From assembly GCA_937915785.1 (NCBI GenBank), contig CALGGY010000120.1, positions 1 to 6,957 of the forward strand: a stretch of DNA of 6,957 bases. The letters run 5' to 3'. The position numbers and the translations under genes were made by a program. Each line of letters starts with the position of its first letter. Position 1 is the first letter of the stretch. Shown piece after piece: positions 1 to 6,372 of the stretch. The notes below the pieces were generated by a model that searched no databases, had not been told where the DNA came from, and saw only the letters and a list, made by a program, of their open reading frames with translations. Origin of the DNA: an uncultured Bacteroidales bacterium (GTDB taxonomy: Bacteria; Bacteroidota; Bacteroidia; Bacteroidales; P3).

Positions 1-112
1 CTTCGGTGGTACAGCCCAAAGGTGTGGGGGCAGTCTCAATACGCTGGGCATGAGCTACGAAAATAGTGCTTACACACAGCAATGCAGACAATAAAACCGT
101 TTTAGTGTTCAT
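1..112 (-). CDS. Partial secreted protein, N-terminus with signal peptide
   Basis: Reading from an ATG at 112-110 towards the left edge gives 37 codons (MNTKTVLLSALLCVSTIFVA, then HAQRIETAPTPLGCTTE) with no stop, so the gene continues outside the window. Residues 1-22 form a typical Sec signal peptide: a Lys near the start, a hydrophobic core (VLLSALLCVSTIFVA) and an A-H-A-Q sequence that fits signal peptidase I cleavage after residue 22. The mature protein should therefore be exported across the inner membrane. Too little is visible to name a family. It lies 89 bp downstream of the DUF4175-like gene on the same strand. A -7 box at 127-134 suggests it also has its own promoter, with a very short leader. 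The signal peptide is well supported; the function is unknown. Confidence 0.72.
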   Translation of the reverse strand, partial: MNTKTVLLSALLCVSTIFVAHAQRIETAPTPLGCTTE

Positions 113-126
113 CTATTTTGTTTTTG

Positions 127-134
127 CAAAAGTA
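127..134 (-). promoter_or_regulatory. Candidate Bacteroidetes -7 box (TACTTTTG)
   Basis: Read on the minus strand this is TACTTTTG, an exact match to the Bacteroidetes -7 consensus TAnnTTTG, in the AT-rich 89-bp spacer before the secreted-protein start at 112. A T-rich stretch with TTG-containing sequences lies upstream, but none falls at the usual 19-21 bp spacing (the nearest are at about 15 and 23 bp). The predicted transcript start would leave a leader of only about 8-10 nt. Supported by motif and position only. Confidence 0.4.
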
Positions 135-201
135 CAAAAAAATACCATTCAAAAATACAATCATTTATTTAACATCAAAATGTAAAAACAATTTCAATTT
201 A

Positions 202-3200
202 CTAATTACCCGTATTATAAAAATACTCATTAACTTTTTTGCGATAGAAATCGGTGAAGGAATGTGGGTTGGTTTGGAGTGTTTCTATATTTTTGTTTTT
301 CAGTCTGTTGTATTTTTCAAGGTCAGGGGCGGAGGGTTGCATCAGCTCTCTGGCCTCGTTGCTTTGGCGGCGGTCGTCCTTTTCGCGTTGCATCTGTGCC
401 TTTTCGTGTTCCAAAAGTCGTGTCATTATCTGCTGCTGGCGCATAAGTGTCTGTTCGGTAATGGATTTGTTCACAAGGTCGTGCTCTGTCTGTTCCATTT
501 TCCGCATAATGTCGTCGAGCTCCTTTCCGGCGTTTCCTGCGGTGCTTTGTTTTAGCTCGTCGGAGTACTGTTGCATCATGCGGCGTATCTGCTCCTGCTG
601 TGCCACCATTTTTGCAAACTGCTCGCTGAACTCGGAGTTCTGCCGGCTACCGCCCTGTTGCGTGCCTTTGCTATCTATCTGTTTTTTAAGAGCTTCCAGT
701 TGTTTGTTGAGGGCATCCTGGAGTTGTTTCATAGTCTTGGGCGAGGGTTTTTTGCCCGAATTGCCCTGACTTGGGTTGTTGCAGGTGCCGGTTTTCTTGC
801 AACTGCCCGATTTTTTCTGCTGATTGTTCTGCCGCATCTGCTGCTGCATCTGGTCGAGGGATTCGGCAAGGACAAGAGCGAGGTTGTTCAACGATGTAAC
901 GGTGTATTGCATTGAGCGAGAGGCACCTGTGTTCTTGCTTTGGCCATAATAATTTTGGTTGAGCCGCAACAAATCGCGCAGCGAATAGGAGATGTTTGTG
1001 TTGATGGCCGACACCTCTTTGCTAATCATAGGAGCCACTTTTATCTGCCGCTTGGCGATGGCACGCAACGAGTCCTCCACAGCTATAAAGTCGCTCTTGA
1101 TACGGTTTTGTCGGTTAATAATAGTTTGATACTTGACATCTTGTATGTATGTCTTGTTGAGGTCGTAGATAAGTTCCTCCTGATTGAAGGAGAGTGTAAC
1201 GATATTTTTGAGCAGTTGGCGTATGGTCTCCACATCTTCGGCCAGGTTCTCCTGCTCCATGTCCACCATGCTTTCAGCCAGTTGGTTTGAGAGCTTGTCG
1301 AGGTCGTCGGCAGCTTGTTTTTGGTTTTGCGAAGCGTTTTTGTTCTTGCCTTTGTTGAGGTTCTGTATGGCACTATTTTGTTGATTTTCAACATTTTTCT
1401 CAGTATTTTTGTCGCGATGCAGGGTGGGGGAGTCGTCGAGTTGGCGCAGCTGTTCCTGGGCTTTGTCGAGCGACTGCTGCAGCTCCTTGAACTCCTTGCT
1501 GAGTTGCTCCTGTTTCTGCGACAGCTTTTCGGCATCTTTTTTGGAAGCCTTTTCTGACTCCTTGGCCAAATCGCGCTGTTTCTGTGCCAGTTCCTCGGCT
1601 TTCTGGATAGCGTTTTCCACTATCTTCTCGGCTTCGAGACGTTTCATCAGTTCGAGGTTCTGGTCGAGTTGTTTCTCAATGTCCTCGTTTTTCAGTTTGA
1701 TATTCTCCAACGCCTCCTGAAGCTTGGCTTTATCGCTGTCGTTCAGTAACTTGTCTATCTCCTTCATCAGCTCTTTCATCTCGTCGGTCATAAGTTGTTG
1801 GAATAACTGCTCCAGTTGGCGCTGCTTTTCAAGAATAGACTGCGTTTGTTCGTGGAACTGCTGTTGGAAAGCGTTGTTCTGTCGTATCTGCTCCTGCATT
1901 CGGGCAATGTCCTCTTTCAGCTGTTTATGTTTTTTGGCCAGCTGTTCCAATTCCTTCTTGTCCTGCCAGTTAAGTTCCTTTTTGTCAACGAGTTTGCGCA
2001 TCAGCTCGTCAATTTCCTGCTGCATCTTTTTAATCTCCGACATCGACTGCTCGCCGGCATTTTGGATACTTTCGTTGTTGGCATCTATCTGATTTTGAAC
2101 CTCTTTCTCGGTCGGTATCCGGATTTCGAACGTTTGCGAGCGAGCCGATTTAGGACCGTGAATGCCATCGTTGTCCCAAACTTCGAAATAATAGGTCATG
2201 TTTTCGCCCATCTGCAAATCCAACTCACTCACATTCAAAGCGTAATAAAACTCCTGCGAGGAAAGTCCCTTGTCGAGGGCTAAGGGGTAGCAACGCAGGG
2301 TGTTGTAGGCCGAATCGGCGGCGTTTTTAACAATGTTGAATGTGAGTTTGGAAAATCCGTAGTCGTCCTTTATCTGCCCACGGAAAAAGACACGGTCGTA
2401 ACGCAGCGAGTCGCGCATCTCCGACACGGCAATCATAGGAGCTACGTCGGGAATAGTGGTAATGGTGTAAAGCAATGTGTCAGAAGATTTTACATAACTG
2501 TTGGAGATAAAGAAACCGTATCGATGCGAGGCAAAAAGATGTTTGGCAAACGAGAGGTGTCCGTTTTGGTCGGGGGTTAGGTTGTGCACCGTGCTATCGA
2601 AGATAAAGTGCAGATTTTTAGCAAATTGCGTTTGGAACGACCATTGCACCGCAGTGCCTTCGGGCACGGTGAAATCCCCGACGTTGGATAGCACCTCCGC
2701 CTGGCGGCCGGTGTAGGCGGGAAAGATGAGTTTGGCGTCGAAATTCAGAAGTAAGGGTTGGGGAAACACCTCAAGCTCAAAGGTTTGCGACTGCACTCCC
2801 ACCGCCTCGAAATGGAACTGCACAGTTTTTTGCACGTTTTTGAGAAGATAGGAGAAAGTGGTTTTGCCATCCTTACGCATTTTGTGCGACTGTTTGCCGA
2901 CAACCACAAAAACCTCGTCGGGCATGGAATTGCCGACAATCTCCACTTGCAAAGGGAAGTCCTCCTGTTTAACGGCCTGCAAGGGGTGGGAGAGGAGCTC
3001 GAAGGCGAAAGGTGCGGGTTTTTCGTAGAAAGTGCCGTGATTTATCAACCGTTTGGAAGGCGCAGTGATTACCGAAGGAGCGATGAGCAAAAGTAACGCT
3101 ATGACAATCAGTGGAATGGCAAGATATTTGAGGTATTTGCGGTTGTCTTTCAAATCCACCGCCGAACGGAAGGGGAGAGGGGAGAGGGCAGCGGTTTTCT

Positions 3201-3594
3201 GCTCTATACTGGCAACGAGGAGATCAGAACCGGAACTCTGTGCCATATCCTGCAACTGCAACAGGTTAAGCAACTTATCCCCCACTTCCGGAAAATGGCG
3301 ACCAATTATCCCTGCAGCCTGCTTGCGATTGATACGGGGGCCGATGCTATACATCTTGGCCAAAGGCACAGCAATGTAGAAAGCCACAAAAAACAGTGCC
3401 ACAGCAATATATAGCCAAAAGATGACGGTACGCACCGTGGTGGAAAAATAGCCGAAACTTTCCGACAAAACTGCCACAAGAAAAAACGCAAACAACAATG
3501 CCGAAACACAAATTATGCCCTTTATCATCCGGTTTTTGTAGTATTTCCGGATGAAAGCATCTATCTTTTGCAGTATTATATCGTTGTTGGACAA
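202..3594 (-). CDS. DUF4175-like membrane protein with long coiled coil
   Basis: This 1130-residue protein resembles the Bacteroidetes DUF4175 family, whose biochemical role is not established. Three hydrophobic segments are visible near the N-terminus (about 25-48, 55-80 and 156-178). They are followed by a beta-rich, probably extracytoplasmic region (about 190-490, including FPAYTGR at 291-297 and IKDDYGFSKL at 408-417). From about 495 to the end the protein is dominated by Gln/Glu/Lys-rich heptads: coiled coil at about 495-720, a less charged helical region at 760-920, a small Cys motif CKKTGTC at 932-938 in a Gly/Ser/Lys-rich linker, then more coiled coil at 955-1075. The architecture suggests an envelope-anchored scaffold, which is inference. 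The start appears to be TTG (3594-3592): no ATG lies upstream in frame, and the next Met is residue 23, which would remove the N-terminal FIRKYYKN segment. A -7 box lies 27 bp upstream. The TAG stop sits inside a GGTAATTAGTAA sequence also found at the acyltransferase stop. Confidence 0.85.
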   Translation of the reverse strand: MSNNDIILQKIDAFIRKYYKNRMIKGIICVSALLFAFFLVAVLSESFGYFSTTVRTVIFWLYIAVALFFVAFYIAVPLAKMYSIGPRINRKQAAGIIGRHFPEVGDKLLNLLQLQDMAQSSGSDLLVASIEQKTAALSPLPFRSAVDLKDNRKYLKYLAIPLIVIALLLLIAPSVITAPSKRLINHGTFYEKPAPFAFELLSHPLQAVKQEDFPLQVEIVGNSMPDEVFVVVGKQSHKMRKDGKTTFSYLLKNVQKTVQFHFEAVGVQSQTFELEVFPQPLLLNFDAKLIFPAYTGRQAEVLSNVGDFTVPEGTAVQWSFQTQFAKNLHFIFDSTVHNLTPDQNGHLSFAKHLFASHRYGFFISNSYVKSSDTLLYTITTIPDVAPMIAVSEMRDSLRYDRVFFRGQIKDDYGFSKLTFNIVKNAADSAYNTLRCYPLALDKGLSSQEFYYALNVSELDLQMGENMTYYFEVWDNDGIHGPKSARSQTFEIRIPTEKEVQNQIDANNESIQNAGEQSMSEIKKMQQEIDELMRKLVDKKELNWQDKKELEQLAKKHKQLKEDIARMQEQIRQNNAFQQQFHEQTQSILEKQRQLEQLFQQLMTDEMKELMKEIDKLLNDSDKAKLQEALENIKLKNEDIEKQLDQNLELMKRLEAEKIVENAIQKAEELAQKQRDLAKESEKASKKDAEKLSQKQEQLSKEFKELQQSLDKAQEQLRQLDDSPTLHRDKNTEKNVENQQNSAIQNLNKGKNKNASQNQKQAADDLDKLSNQLAESMVDMEQENLAEDVETIRQLLKNIVTLSFNQEELIYDLNKTYIQDVKYQTIINRQNRIKSDFIAVEDSLRAIAKRQIKVAPMISKEVSAINTNISYSLRDLLRLNQNYYGQSKNTGASRSMQYTVTSLNNLALVLAESLDQMQQQMRQNNQQKKSGSCKKTGTCNNPSQGNSGKKPSPKTMKQLQDALNKQLEALKKQIDSKGTQQGGSRQNSEFSEQFAKMVAQQEQIRRMMQQYSDELKQSTAGNAGKELDDIMRKMEQTEHDLVNKSITEQTLMRQQQIMTRLLEHEKAQMQREKDDRRQSNEARELMQPSAPDLEKYNRLKNKNIETLQTNPHSFTDFYRKKVNEYFYNTGN

Positions 3595-3620
3595 AATGTT
3601 ACGTTTTTTAGTGCAAATTA

Positions 3621-3628
3621 CAAAGATA
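3621..3628 (-). promoter_or_regulatory. Candidate -7 box for the DUF4175-like gene (TATCTTTG)
   Basis: On the minus strand this is TATCTTTG, an exact match to TAnnTTTG. It is placed so that transcription would begin about 20 nt before the TTG start at 3594. It is preceded by an A-run and followed by TTGC, the same surroundings as the box at 4887-4894. No TTG element was found at the expected -33 position. Its position supports the TTG start rather than the internal Met at residue 23. Confidence 0.5.
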
Positions 3629-3638
3629 CACTTTTTTA

Positions 3639-3666
3639 GTGAGCTGTGATCAGTGAACTGTAAAGA
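3639..3666. repeat. Degenerate 7-bp tandem repeat, GTGA-type, about 4 units
   Basis: On the plus strand the stretch parses into heptamers GTGAGCT, GTGATCA, GTGAACT and the diverged GTAAAGA. The longer direct repeat GTGARCTGT occurs twice with 5 bp between. It lies just upstream of the DUF4175 promoter box and is the first of three tandem tracts in this spacer. No coding potential is seen. Confidence 0.45.
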
Positions 3667-3672
3667 TGTTGA

Positions 3673-3704
3673 GTTGTTTAATTGTTTAGTTGTTTAATCG
3701 TTGA
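3673..3704. repeat. 8-bp tandem repeat, (A/G)TTGTTTA, 3 units plus one diverged
   Basis: Plus-strand units are GTTGTTTA, ATTGTTTA, GTTGTTTA, then the diverged ATCGTTGA. The first three differ only at the first base. The tract sits in the middle of the 138-bp spacer between the DUF4175-like gene and the acyltransferase end, between two heptamer tracts. No protein or RNA gene is apparent. Confidence 0.6.
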
Positions 3705-3714
3705 CTACCAAGCA

Positions 3715-3740
3715 ATTACTAATTACTCATTACTAATTAC
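3715..3740. repeat. 7-bp tandem repeat (ATTACTM) carrying the acyltransferase stop codon
   Basis: Plus-strand units are ATTACTA, ATTACTC, ATTACTA and the partial ATTAC. In the minus-strand sense this reads as TAATTAG/TAATGAG units, each containing stop codons. The acyltransferase stop (TAG at 3733-3735) lies inside the array, so the final residues of that protein are written by the repeat edge. The DUF4175-like gene ends in the same GGTAATTAGTAA sequence near 197-208. Confidence 0.6.
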
Positions 3741-4023
3741 CCCTTTCCACTCCTCTTTTGACAATGGTGGCAGGATTTCCGGCCAAGACGGTGCGGGGTT
3801 CGGGGTAGGAGCCGTGGAGGGTGCTTCCGGCGGCAACTGTGGTGCTGTCGGCAAGATGTGTGCCTTTGGTAACCAAGCAGTTACAGCCAAACCAAACGTT
3901 GTTGCCCACAGTAATTTCGCGGTCGGGGTTGGTTACAAGGCCTTCGGTATCCACAAGGCGGTGCTGGTCGGCGTCCATAAAAGTGCAGTTCCACGAGGAG
4001 ATAAAATCATTGCCGAAAGTCAT
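3733..4023 (-). CDS. Hexapeptide acyltransferase, N-terminally truncated
   Basis: The 96-residue product matches the C-terminal part of left-handed beta-helix acetyltransferases of the kind that O-acetylate sugars in surface glycans. It has a His in MDADQHRL (His21) where these enzymes carry the catalytic His. It then shows NPDREITVGNNVWFG and further hexapeptide turns to about residue 70, and the family C-terminal motif AGNPATIVK at 81-89. Full-length members have further N-terminal hexapeptide coils and are usually around 170-200 aa. Here the frame opens only six codons before the ATG (an in-frame stop lies at 4042-4044), so the N-terminal half is missing. The ATG is 5 bp after the glycosyltransferase stop, with AAAGG just upstream, so it could still be translated. 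Sequence here is much more GC-rich than the adjacent glycosyltransferase (one 60-bp row, 3781-3840, is 70% GC). It is probably a decaying remnant, though a short functional form cannot be excluded. Confidence 0.7.
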   Translation of the reverse strand: MTFGNDFISSWNCTFMDADQHRLVDTEGLVTNPDREITVGNNVWFGCNCLVTKGTHLADSTTVAAGSTLHGSYPEPRTVLAGNPATIVKRGVERGN

Positions 4024-4028
4024 GGCCT

Positions 4029-4805
4029 TTAAACTCGCTTTTTATTTACAAGTTCCAATGCTTTGCAATACTTTTCCTTGGTGTAGCGATAGGCATATTT
4101 TCCCAAAATAATCCCGACTTTTCCATCCAAGAAACCTTTTTTGAAAAAAAACCATTTTACGAAAGCTGCTGGTGGATCGAAAATCATTTTTGTATAAGAG
4201 ATACTCCGCCCTCGCAATATCATGTCTCTGGCCGCAATGGAAGTATATTGTTCGATTTTCCGGTAAATCTCTGCTTTTGTCTCAAAGGTGCGATGATTTA
4301 TAGTGCCTGCCAAAGTTTCTCTTTGAGAATATCCACCAAGTGTTTCGTGAACAAGATTGGAGTTTTCATCAAAAGAAACAATGCTTTTGTTGAACAACCT
4401 AACTACATTGTCCGGACTTTCAACAGGATATAACGAATGAATAGTCCTACCCATAACTACCCATTTTCTTGAAAAAGAGAACACTTTTTCGGGTGGTACG
4501 AATTTTTGTCTTTTGAATTCAAGTAAGGATTCCACTAATATATTATCGGGTATTTCATCGGAATCAACGAAAAAAAGCCAGTCGTATTTACACTTTGACG
4601 CCGCAAAATTTCTTTGGTTCTTGAAATTGTCAAAATTGCGGTTTAATAAACAGACATTGTCTCTCTTTTTTAAAATTTCAAGTGTCCCGTCAGTGCTACC
4701 TGAATCAACAACAACTATCTCATCAGAAAATTTTGACACTTGATAAAGTATTTCATCTATATATTTAGAACTGTTGTATGTCAGAATATAGGTTGATATA
4801 TACAT
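4029..4805 (-). CDS. Family 2 glycosyltransferase, WaaE-like
   Basis: This predicted inverting GT2 enzyme has GT-A fold features and resembles WaaE/KdtX-type transferases that add sugars to lipopolysaccharide core or related surface glycans. From the start chosen here it is 258 aa, close to the family's usual 250. Visible motifs are the N-terminal strand STYILTYN, the nucleotide-binding VVDSGSTDGT at 32-41, the acceptor-side NQRNFAASK at 63-71, the metal-binding DSDE at 81-84, YP..NVVRLF at 126-138 and VHETLGGYS at 152-160. The C-terminal DGKVGIILGKYAY segment is typical of this family. It acts at the cytoplasmic face of the inner membrane. The start at 4805-4803 puts the Rossmann-like strand at residue 1. 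An upstream in-frame ATG at 4862 would add 19 residues and is also downstream of the promoter box, so it remains possible. GC is low (about 38-40% in sampled rows), suggesting transfer. It is likely cotranscribed with the acyltransferase remnant. The donor and acceptor cannot be read from sequence. Confidence 0.87.
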   Translation of the reverse strand: MYISTYILTYNSSKYIDEILYQVSKFSDEIVVVDSGSTDGTLEILKKRDNVCLLNRNFDNFKNQRNFAASKCKYDWLFFVDSDEIPDNILVESLLEFKRQKFVPPEKVFSFSRKWVVMGRTIHSLYPVESPDNVVRLFNKSIVSFDENSNLVHETLGGYSQRETLAGTINHRTFETKAEIYRKIEQYTSIAARDMILRGRSISYTKMIFDPPAAFVKWFFFKKGFLDGKVGIILGKYAYRYTKEKYCKALELVNKKRV

Positions 4806-4886
4806 GATTAAAAGATAATTGTGCAGTATAACGACAAAAACATATCGATGACGCTCGTTCATTGGTAGTAGTGTTTTTTGCAAGTG

Positions 4887-4894
4887 CAAAGATA
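4887..4894 (-). promoter_or_regulatory. Candidate -7 box for the glycosyltransferase (TATCTTTG)
   Basis: TATCTTTG on the minus strand exactly matches TAnnTTTG. It gives a predicted start near 4880, roughly 20 nt before the upstream ATG at 4862 and about 75 nt before the preferred ATG at 4805. A short inverted repeat, CGATT-AAA-AATCG, sits directly upstream (4895-4907). No TTG at the -33 spacing was seen. The spacer 4806-4966 separates this gene from the divergent toxin-antitoxin pair. No clear TAnnTTTG box was found for the plus-strand pair. Confidence 0.5.
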
Positions 4895-4966
4895 CGATTT
4901 TTAATCGGAATAGAAAAATTTGAAAGAAACACAATAAAAAACAAATGATAACGTTAGAAAAAAATT

Positions 4967-5227
4967 ATGACAGCACTTAACTTAAAAGCGGAAATAGACA
5001 CCAACATTGGTATAATTGCCAACGACGAAGGCCTTATGAAAAGGCTTGCCCGTTATGTGAAAAAGCTTGCCGCCGAAAAGCAGGCTGATGACAGTTGTAT
5101 GACCAAAGAAGAGTTTATGGCCAAACTCGAACGGGCCGAAAAACAAATAGAAAAGGGAGAATATACCACCCTTATGCCCGGAGAAACGGTTGTCGATATG
5201 CTCAAACGATGCGGCTATGACATATGA
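4967..5227 (+). CDS. Antitoxin of a YoeB-type toxin-antitoxin pair
   Basis: This 86-aa protein is encoded immediately before, and overlapping by 11 bp, a YoeB-family toxin, so it is assigned as the neutralising antitoxin by position and size. It is predicted helical. The N-terminal half (MTALNLKAEI... to about residue 36) includes a basic segment LMKRLARYVKKLAAEK at 23-38. The C-terminal half (MTKEEFMAKLERAEKQIEKG at 45-64, then TVVDMLKRCGYDI) would be the toxin-wrapping tail. It does not show the Phd/YefM N-terminal sequence that normally pairs with YoeB, so the partner type is unusual or simply unrecognised. The start is preceded by an A-rich tract (TTAGAAAAAAATT) rather than a Shine-Dalgarno sequence, as is common in Bacteroidetes. 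Such antitoxins usually repress their own operon; no operator was identified here. The antitoxin role is inferred from context. Confidence 0.75.
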   Translation: MTALNLKAEIDTNIGIIANDEGLMKRLARYVKKLAAEKQADDSCMTKEEFMAKLERAEKQIEKGEYTTLMPGETVVDMLKRCGYDI

Positions 5228-5492
5228 AGTGAAATTTTCCGATGAGGCAAACCGCGATTTTGTAAAACTTGCAAAATCGGAGCCAAAAGCCTTTGCAAAA
5301 GCCTCTTCTTTTATTGAAGAACTTAAAACACATCCAAAAACAGGCACCGGCCACCCAGAACCACTAATGGGATTGCCCGAAAACCGCTGGTCGAGGCGTA
5401 TTACTCAGAAACACCGCCTTGTTTACCGAATTTTCGAAACGGAAGTGATTGTGGATGTACTTTCCGCATACGGACACTACGAAGACCGGTAG
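5217..5492 (+). CDS. yoeB: YoeB-family mRNA-interferase toxin
   Basis: This 91-aa protein closely follows the Txe/YoeB branch of the RelE fold, ribosome-dependent RNases that cleave mRNA in the A site. Aligning by eye with E. coli YoeB (84 aa), GHPEPL matches GKPEPL, WSRRITQKHRLVY matches WSRRITEEHRLVY, and the C-terminal YGHY matches YHY. The catalytic residues E46, R65, H83 and Y84 of E. coli correspond to E48, R67, H87 and Y88 here, so the toxin looks intact. It has three extra residues (EDR) after the terminal Tyr. The ATG at 5217 lies inside the antitoxin gene, giving an 11-bp overlap and probable translational coupling. An in-frame ATG at 5190 is possible but would add nine residues not seen in YoeB. 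Expression is expected to follow the antitoxin promoter. Confidence 0.93.
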   Translation: MTYEVKFSDEANRDFVKLAKSEPKAFAKASSFIEELKTHPKTGTGHPEPLMGLPENRWSRRITQKHRLVYRIFETEVIVDVLSAYGHYEDR

Positions 5493-5571
5493 ACCATTGT
5501 TAAACCATATTTTAAGCACTGTTTATCAAAATATTACGCAAAAATAGATTTTTCCATTCTTTGTAAAAAAA

Positions 5572-6372
5572 ATGCAGAAAGTAATACTTATAACAGGCGT
5601 TTCGTCGGGATTTGGCAAAGCCACCGCCGAACTGTTGTGCTCCAAAGGACACATTATCTACGGCACAAGTCGTAACATATTGCAAAACAACGGCATAAAC
5701 AACCTTGTGATGGACGTTACCAAGCCCGATACCATAAAACAGGCCGTGGCAGAAATAATGGCCAAAGAGGGCCGTATCGACGTGCTGATAAACAACGCTG
5801 GCATGGGCATAGGCGGTGCCATAGAGCTGGCCACCGAAGAGGAGATACAGCTGCAGATGGGCACCAATTTCCTCGGCATGGCCAACGTGTGCCGCGAGGT
5901 GCTGCCCGTGATGCGCCGCCAACGCAGCGGCAAGATAATAAATATCAGCTCGATAGGCGGGGTGATGGGATTGCCGTTCCAAGGCTGGTACTCCGCCTCG
6001 AAATTTGCAATAGAAGGCTACAGCGAGGCCCTTGCCGCCGAGGTGAGGCAGTTCGGAATACGTGTATCGTTAGTGGAGCCGGGCGACTTTGCCACCAATT
6101 TCACCGCCAGCCGCCGCAACTCCGAGGCCACCATGCAAAACGAGGACTACCGCGAGAGCTACTCACGCTCACTGGCCATCATAGAAAAGGAGGAAAACGG
6201 CGGTTTACAGCCCTCTGTGCTCGCCAAAAAAATCTGCAAGATAGTTGACGCCAAGAAACCACGTTTGCGCTACGTGGTGGCAAATTTCGAGCAAAAACTG
6301 TCGGTTTTTGTCAAAAGGTTCGTGTCGGGCAACTTCTTCGTGTGGATTTTGAGGGACTACTATAAGGTGTGA
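5572..6372 (+). CDS. Classical short-chain dehydrogenase/reductase
   Basis: This 266-aa cytoplasmic oxidoreductase of the classical SDR family (usual length about 250) should oxidise or reduce a hydroxyl/carbonyl substrate with a nicotinamide cofactor. The cofactor motif TGVSSGFG is at 8-15, Arg34 in GTSR suggests preference for NADP(H), and NNAG lies at 74-77. The catalytic set is Asn99, Ser127 (in NISS), Tyr140 and Lys144 (YSASK), all present. EPGDFATNF at about 169-177 is the conserved PG loop. The C-terminal part (about 200-266) is variable and hydrophobic near the end, so the substrate cannot be predicted. Its ATG follows a T/A-rich leader without a Shine-Dalgarno sequence. It lies 79 bp after the toxin on the same strand, and no clear terminator or consensus promoter is seen in that gap. 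The sampled GC (about 55%) is higher than that of its flanking genes. Family assignment is firm; the reaction is unknown. Confidence 0.93.
   Translation: MQKVILITGVSSGFGKATAELLCSKGHIIYGTSRNILQNNGINNLVMDVTKPDTIKQAVAEIMAKEGRIDVLINNAGMGIGGAIELATEEEIQLQMGTNFLGMANVCREVLPVMRRQRSGKIINISSIGGVMGLPFQGWYSASKFAIEGYSEALAAEVRQFGIRVSLVEPGDFATNFTASRRNSEATMQNEDYRESYSRSLAIIEKEENGGLQPSVLAKKICKIVDAKKPRLRYVVANFEQKLSVFVKRFVSGNFFVWILRDYYKV

Noticed and set aside
1083..1535. 150-codon minus-strand frame inside the DUF4175-like gene
   Set aside because: It is an Arg/Ser/Thr-rich out-of-frame reading of the coiled-coil region with no domain or start signal of its own.
254..2283. Several open frames of 60-170 codons on the plus strand opposite the DUF4175-like gene
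   Set aside because: They are antisense shadows of a long coding region rich in Gln/Glu/Lys codons. Their products are Ser/Cys/Leu-rich low-complexity sequence with no recognisable domain.
4895..4907. Short inverted repeat CGATT-AAA-AATCG as an operator
   Set aside because: Five-base arms in AT-rich DNA are likely by chance, and no bound regulator is suggested by the context.
4806..4934. Longer glycosyltransferase starting at 4934
   Set aside because: The first part would lie upstream of or across the -7 box at 4887-4894 and has no counterpart in GT2 enzymes, whose first strand begins at the ATG at 4805. The ATG at 4862 remains a secondary possibility.
5190..5216. Toxin start at the upstream in-frame ATG (5190)
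   Set aside because: It adds nine residues absent from YoeB. The ATG at 5217 places the family N-terminus correctly and gives a short gene overlap.
4982..5347. 121-codon minus-strand frame opposite the toxin-antitoxin pair
   Set aside because: It is the antisense of two well-supported overlapping genes, and its product has no family features.
5512..5982. 156-codon minus-strand frame opposite the SDR
   Set aside because: It is a shadow of the SDR reading frame. Its His/Ala/Tyr-rich product has no motif.
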